64,000 bases of DNA from NCBI GenBank assembly GCA_017509685.1, contig JAFWPA010000009.1, positions 124,001-188,000 on the forward strand. Direction: 5' to 3'. The DNA is from Bacteroidales bacterium (GTDB lineage: Bacteria > Bacteroidota > Bacteroidia > Bacteroidales > UBA932). The notes beneath the pieces are model-generated. The model saw only the letters and a program-made list of their open reading frames with translations, had not been told where the DNA came from and did not search any database. Position 1 is the first letter of the stretch. Each line of letters starts with the position of its first letter. The position numbers were made by a program, and so were the translations under genes. Of the stretch, positions 35,061-44,414 are shown piece by piece.

Positions 35061-35480
35061 ATGAAACATCAGATTCAAATTGCATCCCTGGAGGATTTGG
35101 GGCGGGCCGCACGGGAGTTTTTGGAGGCCATAGGAGAGAATACCCTCATAGCGTTTTATGCGCCGATGGGGGCGGGAAAGACCACGTTCACCACAGCCAT
35201 CTGCAAGGCGCTGGGGGTGCAGGAGGACGCTATCAGCTCCCCCACTTTCGCCATCGTGAACGAATATCGCGGCGGTGTGGGGCAACCCATCTATCACTTT
35301 GATTTCTACAGAATTGAGCGGCCGGAAGAGGCGCTGGATATCGGCCTGTACGACTATCTGGATTCAGGAGACCTGTGCCTGATGGAATGGCCGGAAAACA
35401 TTGAGGGCTTGTTGCCCGAAGAGACTTTGCGCGTACAGATTGCAGTGAATCCCGACGGCTCCCGCACGGTGAGCTGGTAA
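35061..35480 (+). CDS. tsaE: tRNA threonylcarbamoyladenosine synthesis ATPase TsaE
   Basis: 139 residues. Walker A IAFYAPMGAGKTTFTTAIC, switch-like SSPTFAIVNEY, then YHFDFYRIERPEEALDIGL and LMEWPENIEGLLP, all typical of TsaE (YjeE). With TsaB and TsaD it forms the complex that makes t6A37 in ANN-decoding tRNAs; the other subunits are not in the window. Cytoplasmic and normal in length. Convergent with the CotH gene, two bases apart. Confidence 0.95.
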   Translation: MKHQIQIASLEDLGRAAREFLEAIGENTLIAFYAPMGAGKTTFTTAICKALGVQEDAISSPTFAIVNEYRGGVGQPIYHFDFYRIERPEEALDIGLYDYLDSGDLCLMEWPENIEGLLPEETLRVQIAVNPDGSRTVSW

Positions 35481-35482
35481 CC

Positions 35483-37078
35483 CTACAGGGAGCGCTGGAT
35501 AACCTGGAGGTGTGTGTTGTAATTTTTCTTGAGACGGTCGATGGCAGCGTCGAAACTGAGGTTTTCGTCGCCGTTGATGATTCGGCCGCCGTTCTGTGTG
35601 CGGTCATCGGCCGGATTCCACATCTTGAAATTCAACTGGGCCGATTTGCTTAAGAGGGCGCGGCATTCTTCCATATACTCCGGAATGGTTTCCAGCTGGG
35701 GCAGCAGTTCCTGGAAACGGGCTTTTACCCGGTCCTTGAAGGCGGGATCCTGAAACAGACGGGCATACCAGATGGCCTTTCCGTTCACCAGACCATTCTC
35801 GCCGTTGGACGTATAGAAGGAAAGGACGCCCCAGTCAAAGTCCCAGGCGGGGCCGGCTTTGAGCAGCCCGTCCTTGTCCTTGTGGAAGAATACACTGCCC
35901 GGATTGCCCAGTTCGTGATTGCACATCACTTCATAGACAATCCATTCGTCAATGAACGAGTCTACGTCCAGGTATCGGGCATACCCCTTTTCGGGGTCCT
36001 TGAAATCAGTCCCGTAAATAGCGTCAGAGACCTCCTTGACATAATTCTTGATATAGGTCTTCTGCGGCTGGGTAAGTTCATCGGGGTCCGGATACTTCAC
36101 CGCAAAGGGGATGTTGCGTTCTTTCCACTGAAACTCGTTGTCGTAGTGGAAATCCAGTTCCAGCAGGTATCCTTCCTCTTTGGAAATGTTCACGCGGTCT
36201 TTGTCTACCCGCACCTGTTCTATGAGCAGATAGGATCCCTTGTGCACACCGTTGAGCACCAGCTCTACGGGAACGCAGCGCGGGGTCCACGCCAGGGAAG
36301 TAAGGGTGGCCACTTTCATCGACACCAGGTTGCGCATCAGCGTGCGGTCCATAAAATTGGCCAGCAGGACCCAGCGCTTGTGCCGGGGCATCCCCAGGAC
36401 GGACTGCTGCTCGTCAAAGGCAATGAGATAGGGTTTCTTGGGCCAGGTCCAAGTGGTGTTCCCGCGGCCACGGATGCGGCATTTGGCCGTGGGCAGGCCC
36501 GGCAGGGTCTCCGTCCCCCGGATGGTGACATCACCGGCCACAAAATCGGTCTTGGAGGTGATATTCTTCCCGTCGGCCGTATTCATGAACAGCACGGGAA
36601 GGCCCGTTTTCCCTGCTTCCCCGGCCGGATCGAATTCGGCCTTAAAATTGATTGCAGCCGATTTCACCACCGATTCCGCCCCTGTTTCCGAATCACGAAG
36701 TACAATGGCGATACTGGCTTGGGTCTCATACCGCGTGCCCGTGCCGGCATCGGCGATAACGGCAACATACGTTCCTTGAGGATGACTGCCGAAAACATCC
36801 TTCAGATAGAATTCCTGAGGTTCCCGGCCGCCTGGGAGCATCAGTTTTACCTGACAGGCAGAAGTCCCTACGGCATAATTGAATACGTAGGCGGCATCAC
36901 TGACCGTAAATTGCAATTCGGCCGATCCCCCTTCCGGAAGGACCAAAGTGTAGGCCGACACTGAAATGTTCCTTAAAACGGCACTTTCCGGCGTCGGCAG
37001 GATTTCTTTACGCGGAGAGCAACCCGCTATCAAATGCAGGGCACAGACACACAAAAGAAACAGTTTCCTTGGTTGCAT
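35483..37078 (-). CDS. CotH-kinase family lipoprotein
   Basis: 531 residues; lipoprotein signal MQPRKLFLLCVCALHLIAGC. An N-terminal Ig/BACON-like region (about 35-150) precedes a CotH domain (PF08757) with KCRIRGRGNTTWTWPKKPYL, LLANFMDRTLMRNLVSMKVA, VPVELVLNGVHKGSYLLIEQ, and GPAWDFDWGV with the metal-binding aspartates. CotH proteins phosphorylate protein or other surface targets in spores and pathogens; many bacterial ones lie beside polysaccharide genes with unknown targets. It follows GH30 on the same strand but has its own -7 box, with the ATG four bases downstream. Confidence 0.86.
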   Translation of the reverse strand: MQPRKLFLLCVCALHLIAGCSPRKEILPTPESAVLRNISVSAYTLVLPEGGSAELQFTVSDAAYVFNYAVGTSACQVKLMLPGGREPQEFYLKDVFGSHPQGTYVAVIADAGTGTRYETQASIAIVLRDSETGAESVVKSAAINFKAEFDPAGEAGKTGLPVLFMNTADGKNITSKTDFVAGDVTIRGTETLPGLPTAKCRIRGRGNTTWTWPKKPYLIAFDEQQSVLGMPRHKRWVLLANFMDRTLMRNLVSMKVATLTSLAWTPRCVPVELVLNGVHKGSYLLIEQVRVDKDRVNISKEEGYLLELDFHYDNEFQWKERNIPFAVKYPDPDELTQPQKTYIKNYVKEVSDAIYGTDFKDPEKGYARYLDVDSFIDEWIVYEVMCNHELGNPGSVFFHKDKDGLLKAGPAWDFDWGVLSFYTSNGENGLVNGKAIWYARLFQDPAFKDRVKARFQELLPQLETIPEYMEECRALLSKSAQLNFKMWNPADDRTQNGGRIINGDENLSFDAAIDRLKKNYNTHLQVIQRSL

Positions 37079-37082
37079 ACTG

Positions 37083-37090
37083 CAAAGATA
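37083..37090 (-). promoter_or_regulatory. -7 element of the CotH gene
   Basis: TATCTTTG on the minus strand, four bases (CAGT) before the ATG at 37078. It lies between the GH30 stop and the CotH start. Confidence 0.6.
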
Positions 37091-37093
37091 CTG

Positions 37094-38566
37094 TTATTTT
37101 TCGGTCCAAATGACAGACTGGATGGATTTGGCAGGAACTTTACAAGGGACAGACACTTTACCGCTTACCAGATTCACCAGCACCTGCTCGCTGCTTTCAT
37201 TGAGGAAGAGAACGGCCTGTGACCCGTCGGGATTGCGGAACCAAAGGTAAGTGAGGCCCGCGGCGGAGTATCCGGAAGTCCCCAGACGGACGGCACCAGG
37301 TTTCAGTACCTTGGAACAATGTGCAACATTATAATAATGGGAGTTGCGCACCAGGGAATGGTCGTTCGAATTGAGGGTGACAGCTCCCCAGCAGGTGCCG
37401 CAGCCACCGGGCCGATAAGGCTTATGCTGATCGTCCAGCATCAGGTTCCACAGGGTGACACCTTTACCGAAACGAGACAGCGTGCCCAGGAAAATGTCCC
37501 GGAAATCATTGAGGAGGCAACCGTCAAAACTGTAGTTCCAGGTGCCGATGGAAGCCTCCGTAAAGTAAATTTCCTTGTCGGGAGCGCTGCTATGAATCTT
37601 GTCGAGCACGTTCACGCTGCCCCCGTAGTTGTGCCAGGCGCTGCCGGCCACATAGGCCGATGCCTCCTCATCTGCATAGATGCGCAGGGGATAATCGGTC
37701 TGGTCCGACATGCCGTCGTAATTGTAATTGTGGTCAAAGAGCAGGATCTTTGCCTGAATGCCGGCTTGGGCAAATGCGGGACCCACGGCTTCCTTGATGA
37801 AGGCCAGTTGGTCGGCCCAGGGCATGAACAGCGACATGGAATTGCCCCTGTTCAAAGGCTCGTTCTGCAGGGTTACCGCCTGAATCTTATACCCCCGTTT
37901 CTCCATCTCCTGAATCCACTTCACAAAGTATTGGGCGTATTCTTGATAATGGAGCGGGTTCAGGCGTCCGCCTGTCCACTTGTCATACGGAAGCGATCCG
38001 TTCTCCCCCATTTTCATCCACACGGGGCAGCTCCAGGGAGAGCCGATGATTTTCACATCGGGATTGATGCGGTATATCTCATCCAGTATGGGGAACACCC
38101 ACTGTTCGTCGGAAGGATGGACGGCGAAATTCTCCATACCGGGCGTGTCACACCAGGTGAATTCGTCCAGGGAAAAGTCGGAGCCGCCGATGCATACGCG
38201 GATAAGGGACGAGCCGAGGCCCTTTTCCCGACTGAAAATCTCTTCCAGAAAAGCGCTGCGGTCCGCTGCACTCATCAGCATCAGGTTGTAGCAGCTGGCC
38301 TGGGTAATGGCCAGGCCGAAGCCGTCTACCGACTGAAAGCTTTCCCCTGTAGGAGCCACCTTATAGAATATGGCATCCTCCGGTTTTCCCAGCACAAGCT
38401 GGCTGGGTTCCATCCGTGCGCCGCTCACAGAAGTGGTGTACACCTGGGCATACGACTTCTCGGAAGGGGTCGGTTCCGGACCGGGATCCGGCGTCACCGC
38501 CGAGGAAGGTCCGCAGGAAGGAAGCAGGAACAGGGCGAGGAGGAGCAGGGACCGCATACTTTTCAT
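37094..38566 (-). CDS. GH30 lipoprotein, probable beta-1,6-glucanase
   Basis: 490 residues; lipoprotein signal with lipid Cys18 (LFLLPSC). GH30 (beta/alpha)8 barrel: VDGFGLAITQASCYNL, IIGSPWSCPVWMKMGENG, acid/base Glu236 in LQNEPLNRG, nucleophile Glu337 in IYFTEASIGTW, and a C-terminal beta domain. The sequence around both glutamates fits the group acting on beta-1,6-glucan in Bacteroides (subfamily 3), but glucosylceramidase-like members share the motifs. Last PUL 2 enzyme, three bases after the GH3 stop. It could remove beta-1,6 branches from laminarin-like or yeast glucans. Confidence 0.88.
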   Translation of the reverse strand: MKSMRSLLLLALFLLPSCGPSSAVTPDPGPEPTPSEKSYAQVYTTSVSGARMEPSQLVLGKPEDAIFYKVAPTGESFQSVDGFGLAITQASCYNLMLMSAADRSAFLEEIFSREKGLGSSLIRVCIGGSDFSLDEFTWCDTPGMENFAVHPSDEQWVFPILDEIYRINPDVKIIGSPWSCPVWMKMGENGSLPYDKWTGGRLNPLHYQEYAQYFVKWIQEMEKRGYKIQAVTLQNEPLNRGNSMSLFMPWADQLAFIKEAVGPAFAQAGIQAKILLFDHNYNYDGMSDQTDYPLRIYADEEASAYVAGSAWHNYGGSVNVLDKIHSSAPDKEIYFTEASIGTWNYSFDGCLLNDFRDIFLGTLSRFGKGVTLWNLMLDDQHKPYRPGGCGTCWGAVTLNSNDHSLVRNSHYYNVAHCSKVLKPGAVRLGTSGYSAAGLTYLWFRNPDGSQAVLFLNESSEQVLVNLVSGKVSVPCKVPAKSIQSVIWTEK

Positions 38567-38569
38567 AAA

Positions 38570-40807
38570 CTACTGTACTTTAAAGGATAATGCTTCGCCG
38601 GAAGCGCTGTCTCCGGCTACCCACAGCTGGAAGTCTCCGGCTTCCACTTTCTTCACACCGTCCAGCCCCACGAAAGCGAGCTCCTGCACGGGAATCTTCA
38701 CCGTGAGGGTACGGCTTTCACCGGCCTTCAGGCTCACGCGCTCGAAAGCTTTGAGTTCCTTCACCGGACGGGTGATGGAGCCTACCAGGTCACGGATATA
38801 CACCTGAGCCACTTCGGTGCCGTCGTACTTGCCCGTGTTGGCCAGGGTGAAGGTTACCGTGATGGTATCATCGGCCTTGTAAACCTCTTTGTCCAGGCCG
38901 ATGCCGGAATAGGCAAAGGTGGTGTAGCTGAGGCCATAGCCGAAGGGGAAGAGCGGATAGGCGCCGTAATCCAGATAGTAGGAAGTATTGCCCAGGGAAG
39001 TCTGGCCGGCCTCGGCCGGGATGTCATCCAGCAGGGTTTCCCCCCTGTACGGCCGGCCGGTGTTGTTATGGCTGTAGTACATGGGAGCCTGTCCTACGGT
39101 GCGCAGGAAGGTGATGGGGGTCTTGCCGGAAGGATTCACCTTGCCGAAGAGGATGTTGGCCAGGGCCGGACCGCCCATGGTGCCGGGATGGAAGCTGTAC
39201 AGCATGGCATCCACGTTGGGGAGGTCCCGCTCGATGGTGAGCGGCCGGCCGGCCATCACCGTGGCCACTACCGGCTTGCCGGTGGCCTTCAGGGCGGCGA
39301 GCAACTCGCTCTGGGAGCCCTTCAGGTTAAGATCGGCCAGCGAGTGTGCCTCGCCGGAAAGGATGGCTTCCTCGCCCAGGAACACCAGCACCACGTCGGC
39401 ACGGCGTGCTGCAGCCATCACATCGAAGAAATTGTTGCGTTTATCACGACTGAAAGTGAGGCCGGGAACATAGTCCACCTTGCCGGGGAAAAGTTCCTGC
39501 AAAGCCTTGAGCGGAGTAACCGTGTGGGCTTTTTCACCGTCGAAAACCCAGGTGCCCAGCTGGTCGTGCGGAGCATCGGCCATGGGGCCGGTGACCAGGA
39601 TCCGCTGACCGCCCTTGAGCGGCAGCACGCCGCTATTCTTGAGCAGGATCACGGACTCCTCAACGCTCTTCTGGGCCGATGCCAGATGCTCGGGAGCATA
39701 CTGGACGGCCTTCGCGGCCTCCACGTCCACGTAGGGATGCTCGAACAGGCCCAGCATCACTTTGACGCGGAGGATGTTACGGACGGCATTGTCGATGGAC
39801 TTTCTGCTGACGGCCCCGTTCTTCACCAGTTCTTCCAGATGAGAGAGGAAGCCGAAGGTCATCATATCCATATCCACACCGGCGTTCACGGCCTTCTCGG
39901 CCACATCCTTCCGGTCTTCACCGAATCCGTGGTCGATCATCTCGCCCATGGAATCCCAGTCGGTAACCACCAGGCCGTCGAATCCCCATTCGCCGCGCAG
40001 CACGTCCTTCACCACAAAGGCGTTGGCCGTGGAAGGCACACCGTCGTTGTCGTTGAAGGAAGTCATCAGCGTCATGGCTCCGGCCTTGATGGCGGCCTCG
40101 AAGGGAGGCAGATACACATTGCGGAGCTGGCGTTCGGTGAGGAAGGTGCTGTTGTAGTCACGGCCGCCTTCGGCTGCGCCATAACCCACGAAATGCTTTA
40201 CGCAGGCAGCCATGGAAGTGCTGTCCAGGCTGGTGCCCTGGTAACCGCGCACCATCGCCTCACCCATACGGGCATCCAGATAAGTATCTTCACCGCTGCC
40301 TTCGGCGATGCGTCCCCAGCGGGGGTCGCGGGCAATGTCCAGCATGGGCGAGAACGTCCAGCGGACACCCTGCGCCGTGGCTTCCGAGGCTGCCACGCGG
40401 GCTCCCTCTTCTACCAAGGCGGGGTCAAAGGTGGCGGCCAGGCCCAGCGGAATGGGGAAGATGGTATGGAAGCCATGAATGACGTCACGGCCCACCAGCA
40501 GCGGAATGCCCAGGCGGGACTCTTCCACTGCCAGGCGCTGGAATTCATTCAGCTTCACGGGATCCACCTCATTCAGGATGGAGCCTATCTGCCCCTTGCG
40601 CAGGGCGTCGGCATAATTGCCCACCTCTCCCCCGGCGGACACCTGGTTCATCTGGCCGATTTTTTCGGCCAGGGTCATCTGCGAGAGCAGTTTTTCCACG
40701 CGTTTCTCTACTTCGGGAGTGCTGCCCACGGTGGTGCCTTGCTGTCCTGAGCAGGAGAACAAGAGCAACACCAGGGCCGACAGGTATAGGTTTCGGATAC
40801 TTTTCAT
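38570..40807 (-). CDS. GH3 beta-glucosidase lipoprotein
   Basis: 745 residues; lipoprotein signal with Cys19 (LLFSC). Two-domain GH3: TIM barrel with IPLLVGRDVIHGFHTIFPIP, WTFSPMLDIARDPRWGR, CVKHFVGYG, and the nucleophile Asp283 in GLVVTDWDSMG; then the alpha/beta sandwich with VFLGEEAILSGEAHSLADL and a C-terminal fibronectin III-like domain. It resembles BglX-type enzymes that release glucose from the non-reducing end of beta-linked oligosaccharides. Fits with GH16 and GH30 products in the same operon. Three bases separate its start from the GH16 stop. Confidence 0.93.
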   Translation of the reverse strand: MKSIRNLYLSALVLLLFSCSGQQGTTVGSTPEVEKRVEKLLSQMTLAEKIGQMNQVSAGGEVGNYADALRKGQIGSILNEVDPVKLNEFQRLAVEESRLGIPLLVGRDVIHGFHTIFPIPLGLAATFDPALVEEGARVAASEATAQGVRWTFSPMLDIARDPRWGRIAEGSGEDTYLDARMGEAMVRGYQGTSLDSTSMAACVKHFVGYGAAEGGRDYNSTFLTERQLRNVYLPPFEAAIKAGAMTLMTSFNDNDGVPSTANAFVVKDVLRGEWGFDGLVVTDWDSMGEMIDHGFGEDRKDVAEKAVNAGVDMDMMTFGFLSHLEELVKNGAVSRKSIDNAVRNILRVKVMLGLFEHPYVDVEAAKAVQYAPEHLASAQKSVEESVILLKNSGVLPLKGGQRILVTGPMADAPHDQLGTWVFDGEKAHTVTPLKALQELFPGKVDYVPGLTFSRDKRNNFFDVMAAARRADVVLVFLGEEAILSGEAHSLADLNLKGSQSELLAALKATGKPVVATVMAGRPLTIERDLPNVDAMLYSFHPGTMGGPALANILFGKVNPSGKTPITFLRTVGQAPMYYSHNNTGRPYRGETLLDDIPAEAGQTSLGNTSYYLDYGAYPLFPFGYGLSYTTFAYSGIGLDKEVYKADDTITVTFTLANTGKYDGTEVAQVYIRDLVGSITRPVKELKAFERVSLKAGESRTLTVKIPVQELAFVGLDGVKKVEAGDFQLWVAGDSASGEALSFKVQ

Positions 40808-40810
40808 CGT

Positions 40811-41932
40811 TTACTTTTTCTTGAAAACGCGGACGTAGTCCACTTCGTAGATAGCAGGCAGCTGGCTGTCATCGGTCTTGCCGCCCATATTTCCACCGTA
40901 TGCCAGATTGAGCTTGAGGTAGAAAGGAGCGTCAAACGGCCAGTGGTCGTAGCCCTTGCCGTCATTCTTGAAAACCAGATGCACGTTGCCGTCTACGTAA
41001 AATTTCATCTCTTCGGCCGTCCATTCCAATGCATATACGTGGAAATCCGTAGCTGCATTGCTCACGGGCTGCACGTGCGTCTTCTGCGTTCCGGCAGGCC
41101 AGTTAAAGGCGTTGCAGTGAATGCTGGAAGAAGACTTATTCTTGCCTTGAGTGGAGATGGCATATTCCATAATGTCAATCTCTCCGTCTCCGGGCCATGT
41201 CTTGAAATTCTTGGGCATCATCCAGAACGCCGGCCAGGAACCGGGGACGTCTGTCACCCTGATGCGAGCCTCGAACCAGCCATACTGCCAGGCACGCTTG
41301 GTATTCATACGGATGGAATAGACCGTACCGCCTATCTTCTGGGCCTCGATCTTGAGACTACCGTCGCTGATGTAGGCCAGGTCCACACCGTCCTTGGCAC
41401 GGGCCACGTAGGTCTGGATTTCGTTGTTACCCCAGCCACCGCCACCGGTCTCGTACCACCATTCGGTCATGGAAGGCATTCCGGCCGTTTCAAACTCGTC
41501 GTTCCAGTCCAGCTCATAGCCGTCGGGAACCACCATGCCCGCAGGTGTGGGCGGTGCGGGTTTTTCCTTGCCCGTCTGGGAAATTTCCACGGTCTTGGAC
41601 TCGCTTCCGTAGCGGAAAGTTACGGTGTTGGTGCGGGTCTCGTAAGTGTTGTTTTCCGCTATCTTCACCGTGACGGGTGTGGTTCCGGACACACCGCCGG
41701 AGGGAGTAACCGAGCACCACTCCTTGTCGGTGACCGACACGCCCCAGTCGCAATCGGCTGTGACCGTGATGGTTTCCGTCGCGGCGGCATCGGCCAGATT
41801 CAGGCTGGCCGGATTCACGCTCAGGGTTCCGGCCGACGCAGGCTGCACCGGCTTGGAACCGCAAGCGGAAATCAAAAGGGTTGCCACCGCAAGCGGCAGC
41901 AGCAACCCCTTCATGCATTTCAGAGGACTCAT
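40811..41932 (-). CDS. GH16 endo-beta-glucanase with BACON domain
   Basis: 373 residues; lipoprotein signal with LISAC, Cys24. BACON domain at about 36-121 (LSVNPASLNLADAA, WCSVTPSGGVSGTTPVTVKI) is followed by a Pro linker and the GH16 domain with DWNDEFET, EARIRVTDVPGSWPAFWMMP and the catalytic E-x-D-x-x-E in GDGEIDIMEYA (Glu251, Asp253, Glu256). The residue between Asp and Glu identifies a beta-bulge-type active site, as in laminarinases and lichenases. Likely endo-cleavage of beta-1,3-glucan. The ATG shares its A with the preceding stop (TAATG); an internal ATG at 41914 is the alternative. Confidence 0.93.
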   Translation of the reverse strand: MSPLKCMKGLLLPLAVATLLISACGSKPVQPASAGTLSVNPASLNLADAAATETITVTADCDWGVSVTDKEWCSVTPSGGVSGTTPVTVKIAENNTYETRTNTVTFRYGSESKTVEISQTGKEKPAPPTPAGMVVPDGYELDWNDEFETAGMPSMTEWWYETGGGGWGNNEIQTYVARAKDGVDLAYISDGSLKIEAQKIGGTVYSIRMNTKRAWQYGWFEARIRVTDVPGSWPAFWMMPKNFKTWPGDGEIDIMEYAISTQGKNKSSSSIHCNAFNWPAGTQKTHVQPVSNAATDFHVYALEWTAEEMKFYVDGNVHLVFKNDGKGYDHWPFDAPFYLKLNLAYGGNMGGKTDDSQLPAIYEVDYVRVFKKK

Positions 41933-44406
41933 TATTGGACTCTCTTAAGGATGAACTGCCAGGCAATCGATCCACCGCCATTGCCCGTAGCTGTGTAGCT
42001 CATCAGGATAAGCTGATCCTTGCTGTAGGACTTCACATAAAGCCAGGGCTCGTCGGCAAAATCGTTGTTGGGAGTATAGGAGAACATTCCGCCATCATCC
42101 AGCTTGATAACTTCGTAGTCATCAACCTCATCGAGCGTATAGTTCACATTCACCGGATCGATGGCGATGACAAAGTCGTCTCCGTAAGGACTCTCACCGG
42201 TCTTAAGGGCGTTGTATACAGTAACATCTTTATTGATATAGGACTTGCCGTCCACGGGATCCAGCGTATACTTGCCGTCAGCGGTAAAGGTGATTACGTC
42301 GTTGTACATAAAGGCGTTGTCCTTGCAGTGGGCTTCACCGCTCCACCAACCGGTAGGGTTGGCCAGGGTTTCACCACAGCCAAAATGGCCATTGACGTCG
42401 GCATCCCAGGTCCAGGAACCCACAAGGGCTTCTTCCAGAGAAGCAGGCTCACCGCCGCCACCCTGACCGTCCTTAGGCTTATACATGAACTGCCAGGCAA
42501 TGCCTTCATACACGCCAACGAGCGTCATACTGTCTGCTGTCAGTTCCTTGATGTAAAGACGGTTGGGTTCGTCATTGATCACAGCGGCATTGGGCACATA
42601 GCCAAAGAGGGTTCCGGCAGGGAATTCGATGTATTCGCCGTTTTCATCCTCATCAAGCACATAGGTGGTTTCCTGCTGCTGGGCAGGAGCATCGTAGTCG
42701 TTGCCGTCACCCGTATAGATTTCGGCATGATAACCGGAATCCTTGTTTACATATACAAGACCGTCGGCGCCGGGATTGAAGACATATTTGCCATCGGCAA
42801 AGAAGGTGAGCTCATCATCGGTTACACCGTAGGCATCCTTGTCGTGGGGAGCGGCGCTCCACCAGCCGGCGGGGTTGCCCAGGTCGGGACCGCAGCCCAT
42901 ATAACCAGCCTTGTCATTAGCGGGAATCCAAATCTTGCTGGTGATACCATACAGCGGGTCTTCAGCAGGCTGTACTCCGTTCTTGGGACGGAAGATAAGC
43001 TGCCAGGAAATGCCGTCGAAGTTGGCCACCAGGACCAGACGGCTCTCGGTGAGTTCCGTCACGGTAAGGCGGTTGGGCTCGTCATTGATGACAGCGGCAT
43101 TAGGCACGTAGCTGTAAAGGATACCGGCAGGGAATTCGATGTAGTCGCCATTCCCGTCGGAACCCAGCGTATAGGTAGATTCCTGCTTCTCGGCGGGAGC
43201 ATCGTAGTCATTGCCGTCACCCGTGTAGATTTCGGCGTGATAACCGGAGTCCTTGTTTACATACACAACACCATCGGCGCCCGGATCAAAGATGTACTTG
43301 CCATCCTTGAAGAAGGTGAGTTCATCATCCTTCACACCATAGGCATCCTTGTCGTGCGGAGCGGCGCTCCACCAACCGGTGGGGTTGGTCACGTCGGGAC
43401 CACAGCCCATATAACCCTGCGTTTCGTTGTCCAGGACCCAAGTCTTGCTCTCCTTTCCATAGAGCGGATCTTCGGAACCGGGAGCAGAGCCTTCGGGAAT
43501 AAACTCGTAGTACCAGGAGATACCATCCGTATTGTCGGGTGTAAACACCGTGGCCATGAGCTGCAGCTTCTTTTTGATGGAAGACGTCTTGGTTTCCATC
43601 AACTGGTAGCGGGGTTCTTCCACGATGCTCTTGTGGGGCACATAGGAGAGTTCGCTACCGGATTCCAGCACCAGGTAGATTTCCTCGATACCGGCTTCGT
43701 TCCAATTGCTCTCGAAGCTGTACTTGGTGGTCTTCTCAACCGTGTCGAAGAGGTAGTCTTCATCGGCGGTCTTGAATTCGGTCTTGTATTCAGAGCCCTT
43801 GTTGGCGTAGGCCTTTCCGTCACCGGGGTTGAAGGTGTACTGGCCGTCGGCGCTGAAGGTCATCACGTCGTCATAGAGGAAACCCTTCTTGCCGTTGGCT
43901 TCGCAAGACCACCAGCCCTTAGGATCCCCGACAGGACCGCAGCCGAAATGACCATTCTCCGAGCTGTTCCATACCCAACTCTGGCTTTCGCCACCGGATA
44001 CGGCCTTGATGTAAGGAGAAGGATCGAAGGGATCGCGGTAGGTGTTTTCCAGGGTGAAGGTCTTCACCAAGGAACCCTGGGTCATACCGCCATTGTTGTA
44101 GGCTTTCACCTCAACGGCGTATTCACCTGCGTCGCGGAAACGGAGTTTCAGGCCGTTCACGGTATAGGAGTAATTCTTGTTGGCTTTTCCGTCAATCTTC
44201 TGGTCACCGAAGATCCAAACCGGAACCAGTCCCTTGTTATTCATGGTGAAAGTAACAAAGTTGGTGGTCTGGTCAACGTCTATGGTCACGTCCAGGGCCG
44301 ATGCCTGAGGGGCCAGAGAAGGGGAGACTTCCGGATACTGGGGAGCACAGGCGGCGGCAAAAGCCAGACCGGCTGCAACAGCTATATATTTCCAGAATTT
44401 TTTCAT
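41932..44406 (-). CDS. Surface glycan-binding lipoprotein with four internal repeats
   Basis: 824 residues; lipoprotein signal with Cys20 (FAAAC). Residues about 24-125 form a PKD/Ig-like domain (FTMNNKGLVPVWIFG, GEYAVEVKAYNNGG). Four repeats follow at about 143-302, 320-474, 490-644 and 662-824, each built on the core G(H/Y)(F/M)GCG...NPxGWWS, then an F..DGKY.F.PG strand, and ending in W..I/M(F/Y).P. Repeats 2 and 3 are near copies over some 70 residues (DKDAYGV, VYVNKDSGYHAEIYTGDGN). No enzymatic residues are evident. Sited in the SusE/SGBP slot after SusD. Exposed tryptophans in GWWS suggest carbohydrate stacking; ligand probably beta-glucan. Confidence 0.85.
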   Translation of the reverse strand: MKKFWKYIAVAAGLAFAAACAPQYPEVSPSLAPQASALDVTIDVDQTTNFVTFTMNNKGLVPVWIFGDQKIDGKANKNYSYTVNGLKLRFRDAGEYAVEVKAYNNGGMTQGSLVKTFTLENTYRDPFDPSPYIKAVSGGESQSWVWNSSENGHFGCGPVGDPKGWWSCEANGKKGFLYDDVMTFSADGQYTFNPGDGKAYANKGSEYKTEFKTADEDYLFDTVEKTTKYSFESNWNEAGIEEIYLVLESGSELSYVPHKSIVEEPRYQLMETKTSSIKKKLQLMATVFTPDNTDGISWYYEFIPEGSAPGSEDPLYGKESKTWVLDNETQGYMGCGPDVTNPTGWWSAAPHDKDAYGVKDDELTFFKDGKYIFDPGADGVVYVNKDSGYHAEIYTGDGNDYDAPAEKQESTYTLGSDGNGDYIEFPAGILYSYVPNAAVINDEPNRLTVTELTESRLVLVANFDGISWQLIFRPKNGVQPAEDPLYGITSKIWIPANDKAGYMGCGPDLGNPAGWWSAAPHDKDAYGVTDDELTFFADGKYVFNPGADGLVYVNKDSGYHAEIYTGDGNDYDAPAQQQETTYVLDEDENGEYIEFPAGTLFGYVPNAAVINDEPNRLYIKELTADSMTLVGVYEGIAWQFMYKPKDGQGGGGEPASLEEALVGSWTWDADVNGHFGCGETLANPTGWWSGEAHCKDNAFMYNDVITFTADGKYTLDPVDGKSYINKDVTVYNALKTGESPYGDDFVIAIDPVNVNYTLDEVDDYEVIKLDDGGMFSYTPNNDFADEPWLYVKSYSKDQLILMSYTATGNGGGSIAWQFILKRVQ
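42560..43440. repeat. Near-identical tandem gene segments encoding repeats 2 and 3
   Basis: Within the surface protein gene, DNA around 42670-42930 (repeat 3) and 43190-43450 (repeat 2) is almost the same, including long identical stretches that encode YHAEIYTGDGNDYDAP and SAAPHDKDAYGV. Period about 510 bp. This points to a recent internal duplication or gene conversion, and could allow copy-number change by recombination. Confidence 0.75.
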
Positions 44407-44414
44407 GACAACTG

